A stretch of 64,000 bases of DNA from Thalassospira tepidiphila MCCC 1A03514 (lineage in GTDB: Bacteria; Pseudomonadota; Alphaproteobacteria; Rhodospirillales; Thalassospiraceae): contig NZ_JPVZ01000008.1 of assembly GCF_001662875.1 (NCBI RefSeq), positions 94,756 to 158,755 of the forward strand. Direction: 5' to 3'. The number at the start of each line of letters is the position of its first letter. Positions within the stretch are counted from its first letter, which is position 1. This document shows, in pieces, positions 23,141 to 32,079 of the stretch. The notes below the pieces were generated by a model. It was not told the DNA's origin. It was given only the letters and a program-made list of their open reading frames with translations, and did not search any database. The translations under genes were made by a program, and so were the position numbers.

Positions 23141-26020
23141 CTATTCGGCGGCATCGACGCGCGGTTTGATCCGGCGTGACTGTTCGGCCTGACGATCATA
23201 TTCGACCTGCCATTCGGTCGGGCCATTGGAGGACGAAACCTGAACCGCGGTAACCTTGTATTCCGGGCAGTTTGTCGCCCAGTCGGTATAGTCGGTGGTG
23301 ATCACGTTGGCCTGTGTGCCCGGATGGTGGAAGGTTGTGTAAACCACACCCGGCGCGACGCGGTCGGTAATGGTGGCGCGAAGGGATGTCTCGCCCGACC
23401 GGGATGCCAGACGGATCCAGTCGCCTTCACGAATGCCACGCTGTTCGGCATCATGCGGGTGGATTTCCAGCAAGTCTTCCTTATGCCAGGTGGTGTTTTC
23501 CGTGCGCCTGGTCTGTGCACCCACGTTATACTGGCTAAGGATGCGCCCCGTCGTCAGCAGAAGCGGGAAGCGCGGACCAGTTCGTTCGTCGGTTGCGACA
23601 TATTCGGTGACAACAAACTTGCCCTTGCCACGAACAAAGCCATCGATATGCATGACCGGGGTCCCTTCGGGTGCCTTGTCATTGCACGGCCACTGAACCG
23701 AGCCCTTTTCTTCCAGCAGGTCATAGCTGACCTTGGCAAAGCTTGGCGTGGTCTTGGCAATCTCATCCATGACCTGCGACGGATGGGTGTAGTTCCAGTC
23801 AAGACCCATCGCACGGGCCAGGTTCTGGGTGACTTCCCAATCGGCAAAGCCATTAAGCGGCGTCATCACCTTGCGCACGCGGTTGATGCGGCGTTCGGCG
23901 TTGGTGAAGGTCCCGTCCTTTTCGAGGAATGTCGACCCCGGCAGGAATACATGCGCGTAGTTCGCGGTTTCATTAAGGAACAAGTCATGGACGACCACAC
24001 ATTCCATTGCCGCCAGACCGGCCGCGACATGTTTGGTATCCGGATCAGACTGAAGGATATCTTCGCCCTGAATATAGATGCCCTTGAATGTGCCTTCGAC
24101 AGCCGCATCGAGCATGTTGGGGATACGAAGACCGGGCTCGTCATCCAGTTTGACACCCCAGATATCCTCAAAAATATCGCGGGTGGCACTGTCCTGAATA
24201 TGGCGATAGCCCGGCAGTTCGTGCGGGAACGATCCCATATCGCACGAACCCTGCACGTTGTTCTGACCACGCAGCGGGTTCACACCCACACCCGGACGCC
24301 CGATATTACCGGTCGCCATGGCAAGGTTGGCAATTGCCATCACGGTGGTGGAACCCTGGCTGTGTTCCGTGACACCAAGACCGTAATAGATCGCGCCATT
24401 GCCGCCGGTAGCAAAGGTGCGTGCGGCCTTTCGCATGGTTTCCGCGTCAACACCGATCATCTCAGCGATGGCTTCGGGGCTGTGTTTCGGATCGGACACA
24501 AAGGTTGCCCAATCCTGGAATTCGTCCCAGTCACAGCGTTCACGCACAAATGCCTCGTCAAACAGGCCTTCGGTGACAATGACATGGGCAAGAGACGTCA
24601 GAACCGCGACGTTGGTGCCCGGACGCAGCGGGATATGGGCGACGGCCTCGATATGCGGGGAACGGACAAGGTCAATCCGGCGCGGATCGATGACGATCAG
24701 TTTCGCCCCCTGACGCAGGCGCTTTTTCAGGCGCGAGGCAAAGACAGGATGGCCATCGGTCGGGTTTGCGCCAATCAGGATGACGACATCAGTGTGTTCA
24801 ACAGAATCAAAATCCTGCGTCCCGGCCGAGGTACCAAACGTGGTCTTGAGGCCATAACCGGTCGGCGAGTGGCAAACACGGGCGCAGGTATCGACGTTGT
24901 TATTGCCGAACCCGGCACGGATCAGTTTTTGAACAAGGAAGGTTTCCTCGTTCGTGCACCGTGACGAGGTAATCCCGCCCAGCGCACCCTTACCGTATTT
25001 GGCCTGAATGCCTTTGAACTTGTCGGCAGTAAAACGAAGCGCCTCTTCCCAACTGACTTCCTTCCAAGGTTCATCGACGCTTTCGCGGATCATCGGGTTG
25101 AGGATGCGGTCCTTGTGATTGGCATAGCCATAGGCAAACCGCCCCTTCACACAGGAATGACCGCGGTTGGCCTTGCCATCCTTATAGGGGACCATGCGGA
25201 CAAGTTCCTCGCCGCGCATTTCCGCCTTGAACGAACATCCCACCCCGCAATAAGCGCAAGTGGTGACAACGGAGTGTTCCGGCTGGCCGATTTCAATGAC
25301 CGATTTTTCCTGAAGCGTTGCGGTCGGGCAGGCCTGCACACAGGCACCACACGATACGCATTCGGAATCGAGGAAGTTTTCATGCATGCCCGGCGACACG
25401 CGGGATTCAAAGCCACGACCTTCGATGGTCAGCGCAAAGGTGCCCTGCACTTCTTCGCAGGCACGCACACAGCGCGAACAGACAATGCATTTCGACGGGT
25501 CATAGGTGAAATACGGGTTGGTTTCATCCTTGGCCATGTAGCGCGGGTTTTCTTCGCCGTTCTGGCGGACCTGAACGTGATTTTCACCCTCATAGCCATA
25601 CCGCACATCGCGCAGGCCAACCGCGCCGGCCATATCCTGCAATTCGCAATCGCCATTGGCGGCACAGGTCAGGCAATCAAGCGGATGGTCGGAGATATAA
25701 AGCTCCATCACGCCTTTGCGGATTTTCTTGAGCCGTTCGGTCTGGGTATGGACAACCATGCCGTCAGCGGCCGGCGTCGTGCAGGATGCCGGGGTGCCGT
25801 TGCGGCCTTCGACCTCAACCAGACACAGACGGCATGACCCGAACGCATCGACCATGTCGGTCGCACACAGTTTCGGGACCTGAATGCCGGCCTCCATCGA
25901 GGCCCGCATGACAGAGGTGCCTTCGGGCACGGTAATGTCCTTGCCATCAATGGTCAGGGTTACCGTCTTTTCGGACTTCTTGGCGGGGGTTCCGTAGTCA
26001 ACTTCTTCGATCAAGGACAT
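23141..26020 (-). CDS. fdsA: NAD-dependent formate dehydrogenase alpha subunit
   Basis: The 959-residue catalytic subunit oxidises formate to CO2 at a Mo (or W) bis-MGD centre. In order: [2Fe-2S] ferredoxin domain (Cys52, 63, 66, 80), an NADH-dehydrogenase G-type His/Cys cluster region (Cys116, 119, 125), two [4Fe-4S] ferredoxin clusters (CIVCSRC about 178-184, CVSCGAC about 221-227), the [4Fe-4S] of the molybdopterin fold (TTCAYCGVGCSFK about 253-265) and the catalytic Cys383 followed by His in RVCHSPTG. Cys rather than selenocysteine. The C-terminus has the MopB-binding beta-barrel. It follows fdsB by 4 nt, is cytoplasmic and makes NADH via FdsB. Confidence 0.97.
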   Translation of the reverse strand: MSLIEEVDYGTPAKKSEKTVTLTIDGKDITVPEGTSVMRASMEAGIQVPKLCATDMVDAFGSCRLCLVEVEGRNGTPASCTTPAADGMVVHTQTERLKKIRKGVMELYISDHPLDCLTCAANGDCELQDMAGAVGLRDVRYGYEGENHVQVRQNGEENPRYMAKDETNPYFTYDPSKCIVCSRCVRACEEVQGTFALTIEGRGFESRVSPGMHENFLDSECVSCGACVQACPTATLQEKSVIEIGQPEHSVVTTCAYCGVGCSFKAEMRGEELVRMVPYKDGKANRGHSCVKGRFAYGYANHKDRILNPMIRESVDEPWKEVSWEEALRFTADKFKGIQAKYGKGALGGITSSRCTNEETFLVQKLIRAGFGNNNVDTCARVCHSPTGYGLKTTFGTSAGTQDFDSVEHTDVVILIGANPTDGHPVFASRLKKRLRQGAKLIVIDPRRIDLVRSPHIEAVAHIPLRPGTNVAVLTSLAHVIVTEGLFDEAFVRERCDWDEFQDWATFVSDPKHSPEAIAEMIGVDAETMRKAARTFATGGNGAIYYGLGVTEHSQGSTTVMAIANLAMATGNIGRPGVGVNPLRGQNNVQGSCDMGSFPHELPGYRHIQDSATRDIFEDIWGVKLDDEPGLRIPNMLDAAVEGTFKGIYIQGEDILQSDPDTKHVAAGLAAMECVVVHDLFLNETANYAHVFLPGSTFLEKDGTFTNAERRINRVRKVMTPLNGFADWEVTQNLARAMGLDWNYTHPSQVMDEIAKTTPSFAKVSYDLLEEKGSVQWPCNDKAPEGTPVMHIDGFVRGKGKFVVTEYVATDERTGPRFPLLLTTGRILSQYNVGAQTRRTENTTWHKEDLLEIHPHDAEQRGIREGDWIRLASRSGETSLRATITDRVAPGVVYTTFHHPGTQANVITTDYTDWATNCPEYKVTAVQVSSSNGPTEWQVEYDRQAEQSRRIKPRVDAAE

Positions 26021-26024
26021 CGTT

Positions 26025-27581
26025 TCACTCCGCAGCTATATCAAGCGCGCGTGGCTTGAAGTCATCAGGGAAATGGGTCAGTGCACTCAGGACCGGATAT
26101 GGCGTAAAGCCGCCCAGTGCGCACAGCGATCCGAACTTCATGGTCTCACACAGATCACGCAGCAGCTCGGTCTGCAATTCAGGCTGTTCACCGCGTTCAA
26201 GCTTGTCGACGACTTCGGTGCCACGGATCGAACCAATGCGGCATGGCGTACATTTGCCGCATGATTCAATTGCACAGAATTCCATGGCAAACCGAGCCTG
26301 CTTCATCATGTCGACCGTATCATCAAACACGACAACACCGGCATGGCCGATCAGGCCATCACGTTTGGCGAATTCTTCGTAGTCAAACGGCGTATCAAAC
26401 AGTTCCTTGGGGAAATAGGCCCCCAATGGACCACCGACCTGAACTGCCTTGACCGGACGCCCTGTGGCCGTCCCACCGCCGATCTGCTCGACAATTTCAC
26501 CAAGGGTCAGACCAAAGCCGACTTCATAAAGCCCGCCATGTTTGACGTTCCCGGCAATCTGGATCGGGATGGTGCCCCGCGACCGGCCCATGCCGTAATC
26601 GCGGTAATATTCCGCACCCTTTTCCAAAATGACCGGCACAGAGCACAGCGAAATCACGTTATTGACGACAGTCGGTCGACCAAGGAAACCTTCAAGGGCG
26701 GGCAATGGCGGTTTGGCACGGACAACACCGCGCTTGCCTTCCATGCTGTTAAGAAGGGATGTTTCTTCGCCACAGACATAGGCACCCGCACCCATGCGGA
26801 CTTCCATATCGAACGCCTTGCCGGATCCAAGGACGTTATCGCCCAGAACACCAGCGGCACGGGCGACCTTGATCGCCTCGTTCATGACGTCAATCGCGGT
26901 CGGATATTCCGAACGGGTATAGACGTAGCCCTTTGTCGCACCAGTGGCGAGACCGGCAATGATCATGCCTTCGATCAGAACAAACGGTTCACCTTCCATG
27001 ATCATGCGATCGGCAAAGGTACCGCTGTCGCCTTCGTCGGCATTACAGACGATGTATTTTTGATCGGCTGGCGCTTCGCGGACGGTATTCCATTTGATGC
27101 CCGTCGGGAAACCGGCACCACCGCGGCCCCGCAGGCCACTGTCGGTGACGGCCTTGACGATTTCTGCGTCCGTCATCTTGAGCGCGCTTTCAAGACCGGT
27201 AAGACCATCATTGGCGCGGTAATCGTCAAGCGATACAGGATCAACAATGCCGCAGCGCTGGAACGTCAGGCGCGACTGGCTTTTGAGGAACGGGATTTCC
27301 TGCGTGCGACCAAGATACAGTTTATGCGGGCCGCCAGTCAGGAAGTCGGCCTCAAACAATGCGTCGATGTCATCGGTGCTAACCGGGCCATAGGCGACCC
27401 GCCCGCGCGGGGTTTCGACCTCGACCATCGGTTCCAGCCAATACATGCCAAACGAGCCGTTGCGCACGATCTTGACATCCGAACCGGCCTTCGATGCCTT
27501 GGCGGCAATCGCGGATGCGACGTCATCAGCCCCCAGTGCGACCGAACCCGAATCAAGTGGAACGTAAACCTTGATGCTCAT
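26025..27581 (-). CDS. fdsB: Formate dehydrogenase beta subunit, NADH/FMN-binding
   Basis: A 518-residue NuoF-like subunit that passes electrons from FdsA to NAD+. An N-terminal thioredoxin-like region of about 100 residues precedes the FMN/NADH domain (SGLRGRGGAGFPTGIKW; GAGAYVCGEETSLLNSMEG). A SLBB segment and the C-terminal [4Fe-4S] motif ESCGKCTPCRIG follow. It overlaps fdsG by 4 nt (ATGA) and is 4 nt ahead of fdsA, indicating translational coupling. Fusion length and order match the Fds enzymes of Cupriavidus and Rhodobacter. Confidence 0.96.
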   Translation of the reverse strand: MSIKVYVPLDSGSVALGADDVASAIAAKASKAGSDVKIVRNGSFGMYWLEPMVEVETPRGRVAYGPVSTDDIDALFEADFLTGGPHKLYLGRTQEIPFLKSQSRLTFQRCGIVDPVSLDDYRANDGLTGLESALKMTDAEIVKAVTDSGLRGRGGAGFPTGIKWNTVREAPADQKYIVCNADEGDSGTFADRMIMEGEPFVLIEGMIIAGLATGATKGYVYTRSEYPTAIDVMNEAIKVARAAGVLGDNVLGSGKAFDMEVRMGAGAYVCGEETSLLNSMEGKRGVVRAKPPLPALEGFLGRPTVVNNVISLCSVPVILEKGAEYYRDYGMGRSRGTIPIQIAGNVKHGGLYEVGFGLTLGEIVEQIGGGTATGRPVKAVQVGGPLGAYFPKELFDTPFDYEEFAKRDGLIGHAGVVVFDDTVDMMKQARFAMEFCAIESCGKCTPCRIGSIRGTEVVDKLERGEQPELQTELLRDLCETMKFGSLCALGGFTPYPVLSALTHFPDDFKPRALDIAAE

Positions 27582-28042
27582 GATCCCACCTTTTGAAGAA
27601 TGCGATCAGCACTAACGCGGCCAACAACCTTGCCATCAATCATTGCGGCAGGTGCACAGGCACAGAGGCCAAGGCAGAAAACCGGCTCCAGCGTGATCTT
27701 GCGATCAGCGGTGGTCTGCGACCAGTCGACTTTCAAATGACGACGGATCTGATCACCAAGGGCATCGGCCCCCATCGCCTGACAGGCTTCGGCCCGGCAG
27801 ATCTTGATGACATGCTTGCCGGCCTTTTCTTCGCGGAAGTCATGATAGAAGCTTGCCACCCCATGGACTTCCGCCCGGCTGAGGTTCAGCTTCTTTGCAA
27901 TTGTCTGAAGCGCGCCATCGGGGATATAGCCAAATTCTTCCTGCACCTCGTGCAGAATTGGCAATAACGGTCCTTCCAAAGTGATCAACTGATCACAAAT
28001 GGCAGCGACGCGGACATTCTGGTCCTCGGTCGTTTCCGACAT
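27578..28042 (-). CDS. fdsG: Formate dehydrogenase gamma subunit, NuoE-like
   Basis: A 154-residue thioredoxin-fold [2Fe-2S] subunit. The cluster ligands are in ICRAEACQA and CLGLCACAP, and HEVQEEFGYIPDGALQTIA is the usual NuoE-like helical lead. It pairs with FdsB in the diaphorase unit. I chose the ATG at 28042 because GAGAGAGG precedes it; ATGs at 28063 and 28102 have no site. It is the first gene of fdsG-fdsB-fdsA-fdsD-fdhD; the promoter should lie in the 111 bp between it and the LysR gene upstream. Confidence 0.94.
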   Translation of the reverse strand: MSETTEDQNVRVAAICDQLITLEGPLLPILHEVQEEFGYIPDGALQTIAKKLNLSRAEVHGVASFYHDFREEKAGKHVIKICRAEACQAMGADALGDQIRRHLKVDWSQTTADRKITLEPVFCLGLCACAPAAMIDGKVVGRVSADRILQKVGS

Positions 28043-28153
28043 GCAAGCCTCTCTCTCAAGCATGTTATCAAATTCTTGTTTATTATGAACATTGTCGGGC
28101 ATTGTCCCGACCTGTTCAATAAAGCCATCCCGTTACGCGATAGCGAAAACCTA

Positions 28154-29047
28154 TCAAGCGGTTTGCAGCTCCGAAATTCGGGCGGCCTCTTTCAAAAGTG
28201 CCGAAACCACAGGGGTTGCAGGCTCTCGTTTTGCCGCGATCAAGCCAACCGTGTGGGTCGCATCCGGTTCAATAATCGGGATCGATTTGACCCGGTCGCG
28301 CATCCCGAAACTTTCGACCATTTTTTCGGGCATGATGCTGGCCCAGTTGCCGGTTTGCACATGGGTAAACAGCGCAATCATGGAATCGCTTTCAAGCGTC
28401 GCACTGACTTTCGCGCCAGCAGCATCAAGATGCTGATCAATGATGCGGCGGTTCTGCATATCGGGTGTCAGCAGGCAAAGCGGCAGTTTGGCGGCTTCGC
28501 GCCAGGTGATTGTTTCTCGCCCGGCCAGATCATCCATGTTGGACGTCACCAGATGATAGCGTTCCCGATACAGCGGAATGGCGGTGACACGGCCCAAGGG
28601 TTCATTATCGAGATAGGTAATGCCGGCATCGATACGAAGATCATCAAGCAATGCCTGAATTTCGACCGAGGTCCTCGACAGGATGGCAAAGCTGACATCA
28701 GGGTGCTTTTCGCGAAACGGCGTGGTCAGTTCATGGACCATCGCAAGGGCAGTCGGAATGACGGCAATCTGCACCTGCCCGGTCAGGCCAAAGCGCATGG
28801 CGCGCATTTCATCGCGCATGGAACGGGTACTGCCGACGATATGGCGCGCCCATTCCAGAACCCGTTCGCCTTCGGGTGTCAGCCCCTGATAGCGCGACCC
28901 GCGTTTGACCAGCACGACGCCAAGATGATCTTCAAGCTGGCGCAGGGCGCTTGAAAGGGTTGGCTGGGTCACGCCGCAATGTTCGGCAGCATGGCCAAAA
29001 TGCTGCTCGCGGGCGAGAACCATAAACATTTCGAGTTTATCAATCAT
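28154..29047 (-). CDS. LysR-family regulator, probable formate dehydrogenase activator
   Basis: A 297-residue LysR regulator: HTH at about 1-60 (MIDKLEMFMVLAREQHFGHAA is truncated here to MIDKLEMFMVL; TQPTLSSALRQLEDHLGVVL), then a two-lobe inducer-binding domain from about 90. It precedes fdsG on the same strand, an arrangement seen with fds operons, so formate-responsive activation is the best guess. The ATG at 29047 gives the standard family length; the frame stays open far upstream but without family similarity. A long imperfect dyad (29149-29213) upstream could be involved in its control. Confidence 0.85.
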   Translation of the reverse strand: MIDKLEMFMVLAREQHFGHAAEHCGVTQPTLSSALRQLEDHLGVVLVKRGSRYQGLTPEGERVLEWARHIVGSTRSMRDEMRAMRFGLTGQVQIAVIPTALAMVHELTTPFREKHPDVSFAILSRTSVEIQALLDDLRIDAGITYLDNEPLGRVTAIPLYRERYHLVTSNMDDLAGRETITWREAAKLPLCLLTPDMQNRRIIDQHLDAAGAKVSATLESDSMIALFTHVQTGNWASIMPEKMVESFGMRDRVKSIPIIEPDATHTVGLIAAKREPATPVVSALLKEAARISELQTA

Positions 29048-29148
29048 GGCGTATCCGGCATCGCAAGGCGGATGCTTTTTATGGCGGTGATCGCGATCCT
29101 GCTTTCGGGTCGCGTTATTATTGACTGAACACTCTACGTCGCGGGGAA

Positions 29149-29213
29149 GTGTTCTGGTTGCAGGATAACCGATTACCCCTTCGGGCATAAAGGTTATTCC
29201 TGCAACAGAACAC
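29149..29213. repeat. Long imperfect inverted repeat upstream of the LysR gene
   Basis: The left arm (29149-29170, beginning GTGTTCTG and ending GGATAACC) matches the right arm (29192-29213, ending CAGAACAC) over about 21 of 22 positions, with one extra base in each arm. A 21-nt loop lies between. A further GAACAC at 29128-29133 can pair with the left arm. It could be a large RNA hairpin or a double operator; no U-run favours termination. Confidence 0.65.
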
Positions 29214-29312
29214 AGATCCGGGCCGGATGAACAGAGCCCGGGTCTGCCCCTGACGCTTTGGCATGATGTCCCACTCATGCCCGGTTTTGCTGGAAAGTGG
29301 AACCGGCAAAAC

Positions 29313-29345
29313 GGGCGCTGGCCGTGGGTATGTTGGCCAGCGCCC
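29313..29345 (-). terminator. Terminator after the MFS gene
   Basis: GGGCGCTGGCC (29313-29323) and GGCCAGCGCCC (29335-29345) form a perfect 11-bp stem with an 11-nt loop, 10 nt after the MFS stop. On the - strand the stem is followed by GTTTTG, a short U-run. Confidence 0.8.
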
Positions 29346-29354
29346 TTGGTCAGG

Positions 29355-31079
29355 TTAGGCCTTGGACGGAGCCTCGCTTCCGCCAGCTTGCTGCGTTTCC
29401 ATGTGATGCTTTTCATGGATCGGGCTGACCAGCTTGTTGGCGACCAACGCAATCGCAAGCAGTGCTGCCATGGCATACATGGTGGTGTTATAGAGGCTTG
29501 AGGTCGGATCGACCGTCCCTGCCGGGGCGATTTCCATCAGACGTCCGATGGTCACCGTTTTGGCCGCAACCAGTTGATCAAGCTGGGCAATGCCGGCACC
29601 GAACTTTTCCTGGAAGGCGGCCGGATCCACCTTTGAGGCCAGATCCTTGATCGAACTTGTGACCGAGGCCTGACGCAACTGGGTGATGGCAAGCGGACCA
29701 AGAACACCGGCCGTGCTCCATGCGGTCAGAAGACGACCATGGATGCCACCGACATATTTGGTACCAAAAATATCGGCAAGATAGGCCGGAATGGTTGCAA
29801 AGCCACCGCCATACATCGTGAAGATGATCATGGTTGCGGCATAGAACATGACAAGCCATGTCACAGCCGGGTTGATGCTGACCTGTTCTGCGGCAAACGG
29901 GATCGACAGATAAAGCGCGATGCCCAGAATAAAGAAGCAGTAATAGGTGTTCTTGCGCCCGATATAATCCGACATCGATGCCCAGAAGAAACGACCGCAC
30001 ATGTTAAAGACCGAAATCATGAACACATAGGTCGCCGCAAAGGCAGAGTTCACAACCAGCGGCAAGGTCGTGCCAAAGATTTCGGTCATCATGGTTTTGG
30101 CAACGCCAATCACCCCGATACCCGCCGTCACGTTAAAGCACAGCACAATCCACAACAGATAGAATTGCGGGGTTTTAAGCGCCTGATCGATATGAACGTT
30201 GGCATGCGTAATCATGCGTTTGGATGCGGCATCGGCAGTCGGCGGCGTCCAGCCAGCCGGAAGCCATCCTTCGCGCGGCACGCGATAGGAAAAGGCCGCA
30301 ATAACCATCACGATGAAATAGGCAACACCAAGCGTAAAGAAGGTCGCAGCCGCACCGGTGTTCCCGGTTCCAACAACATAAACGCCCTCTTCGATAGGTA
30401 CCGGGGCCGAGGCAACCTGTGCGGCACCGGCGACCACGACTTCAACCATCTGGCCACCGACTTCGGCCATGCGTTTGCCGCCCTCGGTCACCAGGTTTAC
30501 GGCACTTTCCGGGCCAAGATATTCCGGCACCTTATAGAACGCCGACAGCAGGCCTTCCTTGATCGGGGTTGCGATCATCGCACCACCGCCAAAGCCCATG
30601 ATCGCCATGCCGGTTGCCATGCCACGGCGGTCCGGGAACCAGCGAATAAGCGTTGATACCGGAGAAACATAGCCAAGACCAAGACCACAGCCGCCAAGCG
30701 CGCCATAGCCGAGATACACCAGCCAAAGCTGATGGGTCATGATGCCGAGGCCTCCGATGATGAAACCACCCCCCCAGCAAAAGGCGGCAACGACACCGAC
30801 CATACGCGGGCCGACTTCTTCAAGCCATTTGCCGCCAAATGCCGCCGCAAGGCCAAGGAAGACGATGGCAACAGAGAAAATCCAGACAACGGATTGCAGG
30901 CCCCAGTCGCCGGAGCTTGCACTGACCACACCAAATTCCTTGATCAGAGGCGGGTTAAAGATACTCCAAGCATAGACAGAGCCGATGCACAAATGAATAG
31001 CAATGGATGCTGGTGGCACTTTCCAGCGATTGAAATCGTCACCAGCGACGATGTGTTCTTTTTTGAGCTTGTCAAACAT
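29355..31079 (-). CDS. MFS carrier of the oxalate/formate antiporter family
   Basis: A 574-residue inner-membrane transporter with about 12 hydrophobic helices. OFA/OxlT-type features include HLCIGSVYAWSIFNPPL in helix 1, GYVSPVSTLIRWFPDRRGMATG between helices 4 and 5, and GRFFWASMSDYIGRKNTYY in the second half. A large hydrophilic insertion lies between the halves (about residues 190-270), and another near the last helices, making it longer than the usual 400-430. The start at 31079 has GGGAGGA upstream. Proximity to fds genes suggests formate or another small carboxylate as substrate, but family members vary widely. Confidence 0.82.
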   Translation of the reverse strand: MFDKLKKEHIVAGDDFNRWKVPPASIAIHLCIGSVYAWSIFNPPLIKEFGVVSASSGDWGLQSVVWIFSVAIVFLGLAAAFGGKWLEEVGPRMVGVVAAFCWGGGFIIGGLGIMTHQLWLVYLGYGALGGCGLGLGYVSPVSTLIRWFPDRRGMATGMAIMGFGGGAMIATPIKEGLLSAFYKVPEYLGPESAVNLVTEGGKRMAEVGGQMVEVVVAGAAQVASAPVPIEEGVYVVGTGNTGAAATFFTLGVAYFIVMVIAAFSYRVPREGWLPAGWTPPTADAASKRMITHANVHIDQALKTPQFYLLWIVLCFNVTAGIGVIGVAKTMMTEIFGTTLPLVVNSAFAATYVFMISVFNMCGRFFWASMSDYIGRKNTYYCFFILGIALYLSIPFAAEQVSINPAVTWLVMFYAATMIIFTMYGGGFATIPAYLADIFGTKYVGGIHGRLLTAWSTAGVLGPLAITQLRQASVTSSIKDLASKVDPAAFQEKFGAGIAQLDQLVAAKTVTIGRLMEIAPAGTVDPTSSLYNTTMYAMAALLAIALVANKLVSPIHEKHHMETQQAGGSEAPSKA

Positions 31080-31199
31080 AGCGATGTTGTCCTCCCGGTC
31101 TTTGGATTTTCCTTGCCCTTCCCCGTCGCACAATTGGTCATGGTGCAGGGCAAACACGGTTAAATCCGGAACTCTCAACATCGCAATCGCCATGCCATT

Positions 31200-31213
31200 G
31201 CATAACAAGCGCC
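31200..31213 (-). promoter_or_regulatory. Possible sigma-54 -24/-12 element for the MFS gene
   Basis: On the - strand GG and GC are separated by exactly 10 nt within CGGCGCTTGTTATGCAA. It keeps the invariant GG and GC and most of the TGGC-C...TGC pattern, though not the full consensus. Transcription would start about 108 nt before the MFS ATG. Tentative. Confidence 0.35.
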
Positions 31214-31263
31214 GTTTTCTGTCATTCTTCCAAACTGAAATGGACTGCTGCAGCGCACACGCA

Positions 31264-31278
31264 TGGACAAAATGTCCA
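31264..31278. promoter_or_regulatory. Palindrome TGGACA-AAA-TGTCCA, copy 1
   Basis: A 15-bp dyad with perfect 6-bp arms. An identical copy starts 42 bp away, exactly four helical turns, so two bound dimers would lie on the same DNA face. Its centre is about 65 bp upstream of the possible -24/-12 element, a typical enhancer distance. Confidence 0.7.
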
Positions 31279-31305
31279 TATCTTTTTTCGCGCATAGCGT
31301 GCAAA

Positions 31306-31320
31306 TGGACAAAATGTCCA
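31306..31320. promoter_or_regulatory. Palindrome TGGACA-AAA-TGTCCA, copy 2
   Basis: Identical to copy 1, including the AAA spacer in the same orientation. The nearby NtrC-type response regulator (34.1-35.5 kb) is the first candidate to bind the pair; the LysR protein or another regulator is possible. Confidence 0.7.
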
Positions 31321-31489
31321 CTCGCAACCGCAGCAATTTCAATGCGATGCCCCAACGCGCGTTCCGGGTTTGGACAGGATTGTGGGGGATTGAAAAATCA
31401 TCCTGCGATAACCCTTTTCATTGCGCGTACCGCTTTAGTAAGAAAGGGCGATGAGCCTGTTACCATCCGCTTACCCGCGAAGGACGCAT

Positions 31490-32056
31490 ATGAGCGACAT
31501 CATCACGGACAGATTGATCATCAGACCCTTTGTTGAAGCTGATGCCGCAGAACTGTTCGAGTACATTTCGAACCCGCGCGTAAACTGCTTTATGGATGAC
31601 AAAGTCACAACGCTGGAACAAGCGAAGGCAAAGGCGCGGAAACGTGCAAAGGATAAGACGTGTCTTGCGGTATGCCTGAAAGAAACAGGAGCCTTAATTG
31701 GTGAACTGTTGCTTCATCACGATGGCCCGGAACAAGCCGACACCTTTTCCGTCGGCTGGAACTTCAACGAAAAGGTTGAAGGCAAGGGATATGCCAGTGA
31801 GAGCACACAAGCCTTGTTTGAGCATCTGTTCACACAGCGCGACGCAAGAAGGCTTTATGCCTATGTCGAGGACAACAATTTCAAATCGCAGAAGCTGTGC
31901 GAAAAACTTGGCATGCGCAAAGAGGCCTGCTTTGAGGAGTTTATTTCGTTTGTTAACAACCCCGATGGCACACCCAAATACGAAAATACTTTTGTGTATG
32001 CCATTCTGAAAAAGGAATGGCAGCGTGCAGGCACTCCGAAAAGCCCAACAAATTAA
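31490..32056 (+). CDS. GNAT-family N-acetyltransferase, RimJ/RimL-like
   Basis: A 188-residue acetyltransferase of the Acetyltransf_3 group, typically acting on protein N-termini, small amines or antibiotics with acetyl-CoA. ITDRLIIRPFVEADAAELFEYI opens it in shortened RimJ style (LIIRPF...DAAELF). The acetyl-CoA-binding region has EGKGYASESTQALFEHLF, and DNNFKSQKLCEKLGMRKE is the usual C-terminal block. The ATG at 31490 follows GAAGGA; an upstream ATG at 31451 lacks a site. It stands alone between divergent and convergent neighbours. Substrate unknown. Confidence 0.85.
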   Translation: MSDIITDRLIIRPFVEADAAELFEYISNPRVNCFMDDKVTTLEQAKAKARKRAKDKTCLAVCLKETGALIGELLLHHDGPEQADTFSVGWNFNEKVEGKGYASESTQALFEHLFTQRDARRLYAYVEDNNFKSQKLCEKLGMRKEACFEEFISFVNNPDGTPKYENTFVYAILKKEWQRAGTPKSPTN

Positions 32057-32079
32057 TCGGCCCTGACGCCAGCCTGGCT

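Larger units (their letters stand above)
29048..29354. other. Intergenic region between LysR and MFS genes
   Basis: No gene is seen in these 307 bases. On the side near the MFS gene lies its terminator (29313-29345). The middle carries a long imperfect dyad (29149-29213), with an extra GAACAC copy at 29128-29133 that matches the dyad ends. The part next to the LysR gene is presumably its promoter region, read on the - strand. Confidence 0.6.
31080..31489. other. Divergent intergenic region with phased palindromes
   Basis: No convincing gene lies in these 410 bases between the MFS gene (-) and the acetyltransferase (+). It contains two identical 15-bp palindromes (31264-31278, 31306-31320) and, closer to the MFS gene, a GG-N10-GC element on the - strand resembling a sigma-54 promoter. 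Small open frames that read through the palindromes simply translate the repeat and are not genes. Confidence 0.65.

Noticed and set aside
23324..24964. A 546-codon open frame antisense to fdsA
   Set aside because: It lies wholly within fdsA, shows no recognisable domain and arises from the GC-rich codon bias of the real gene.
31263..31454. Small open frame with repeated MDKMS
   Set aside because: The repeated residues are just the translated twin palindromes; the frame has no ribosome site or family.
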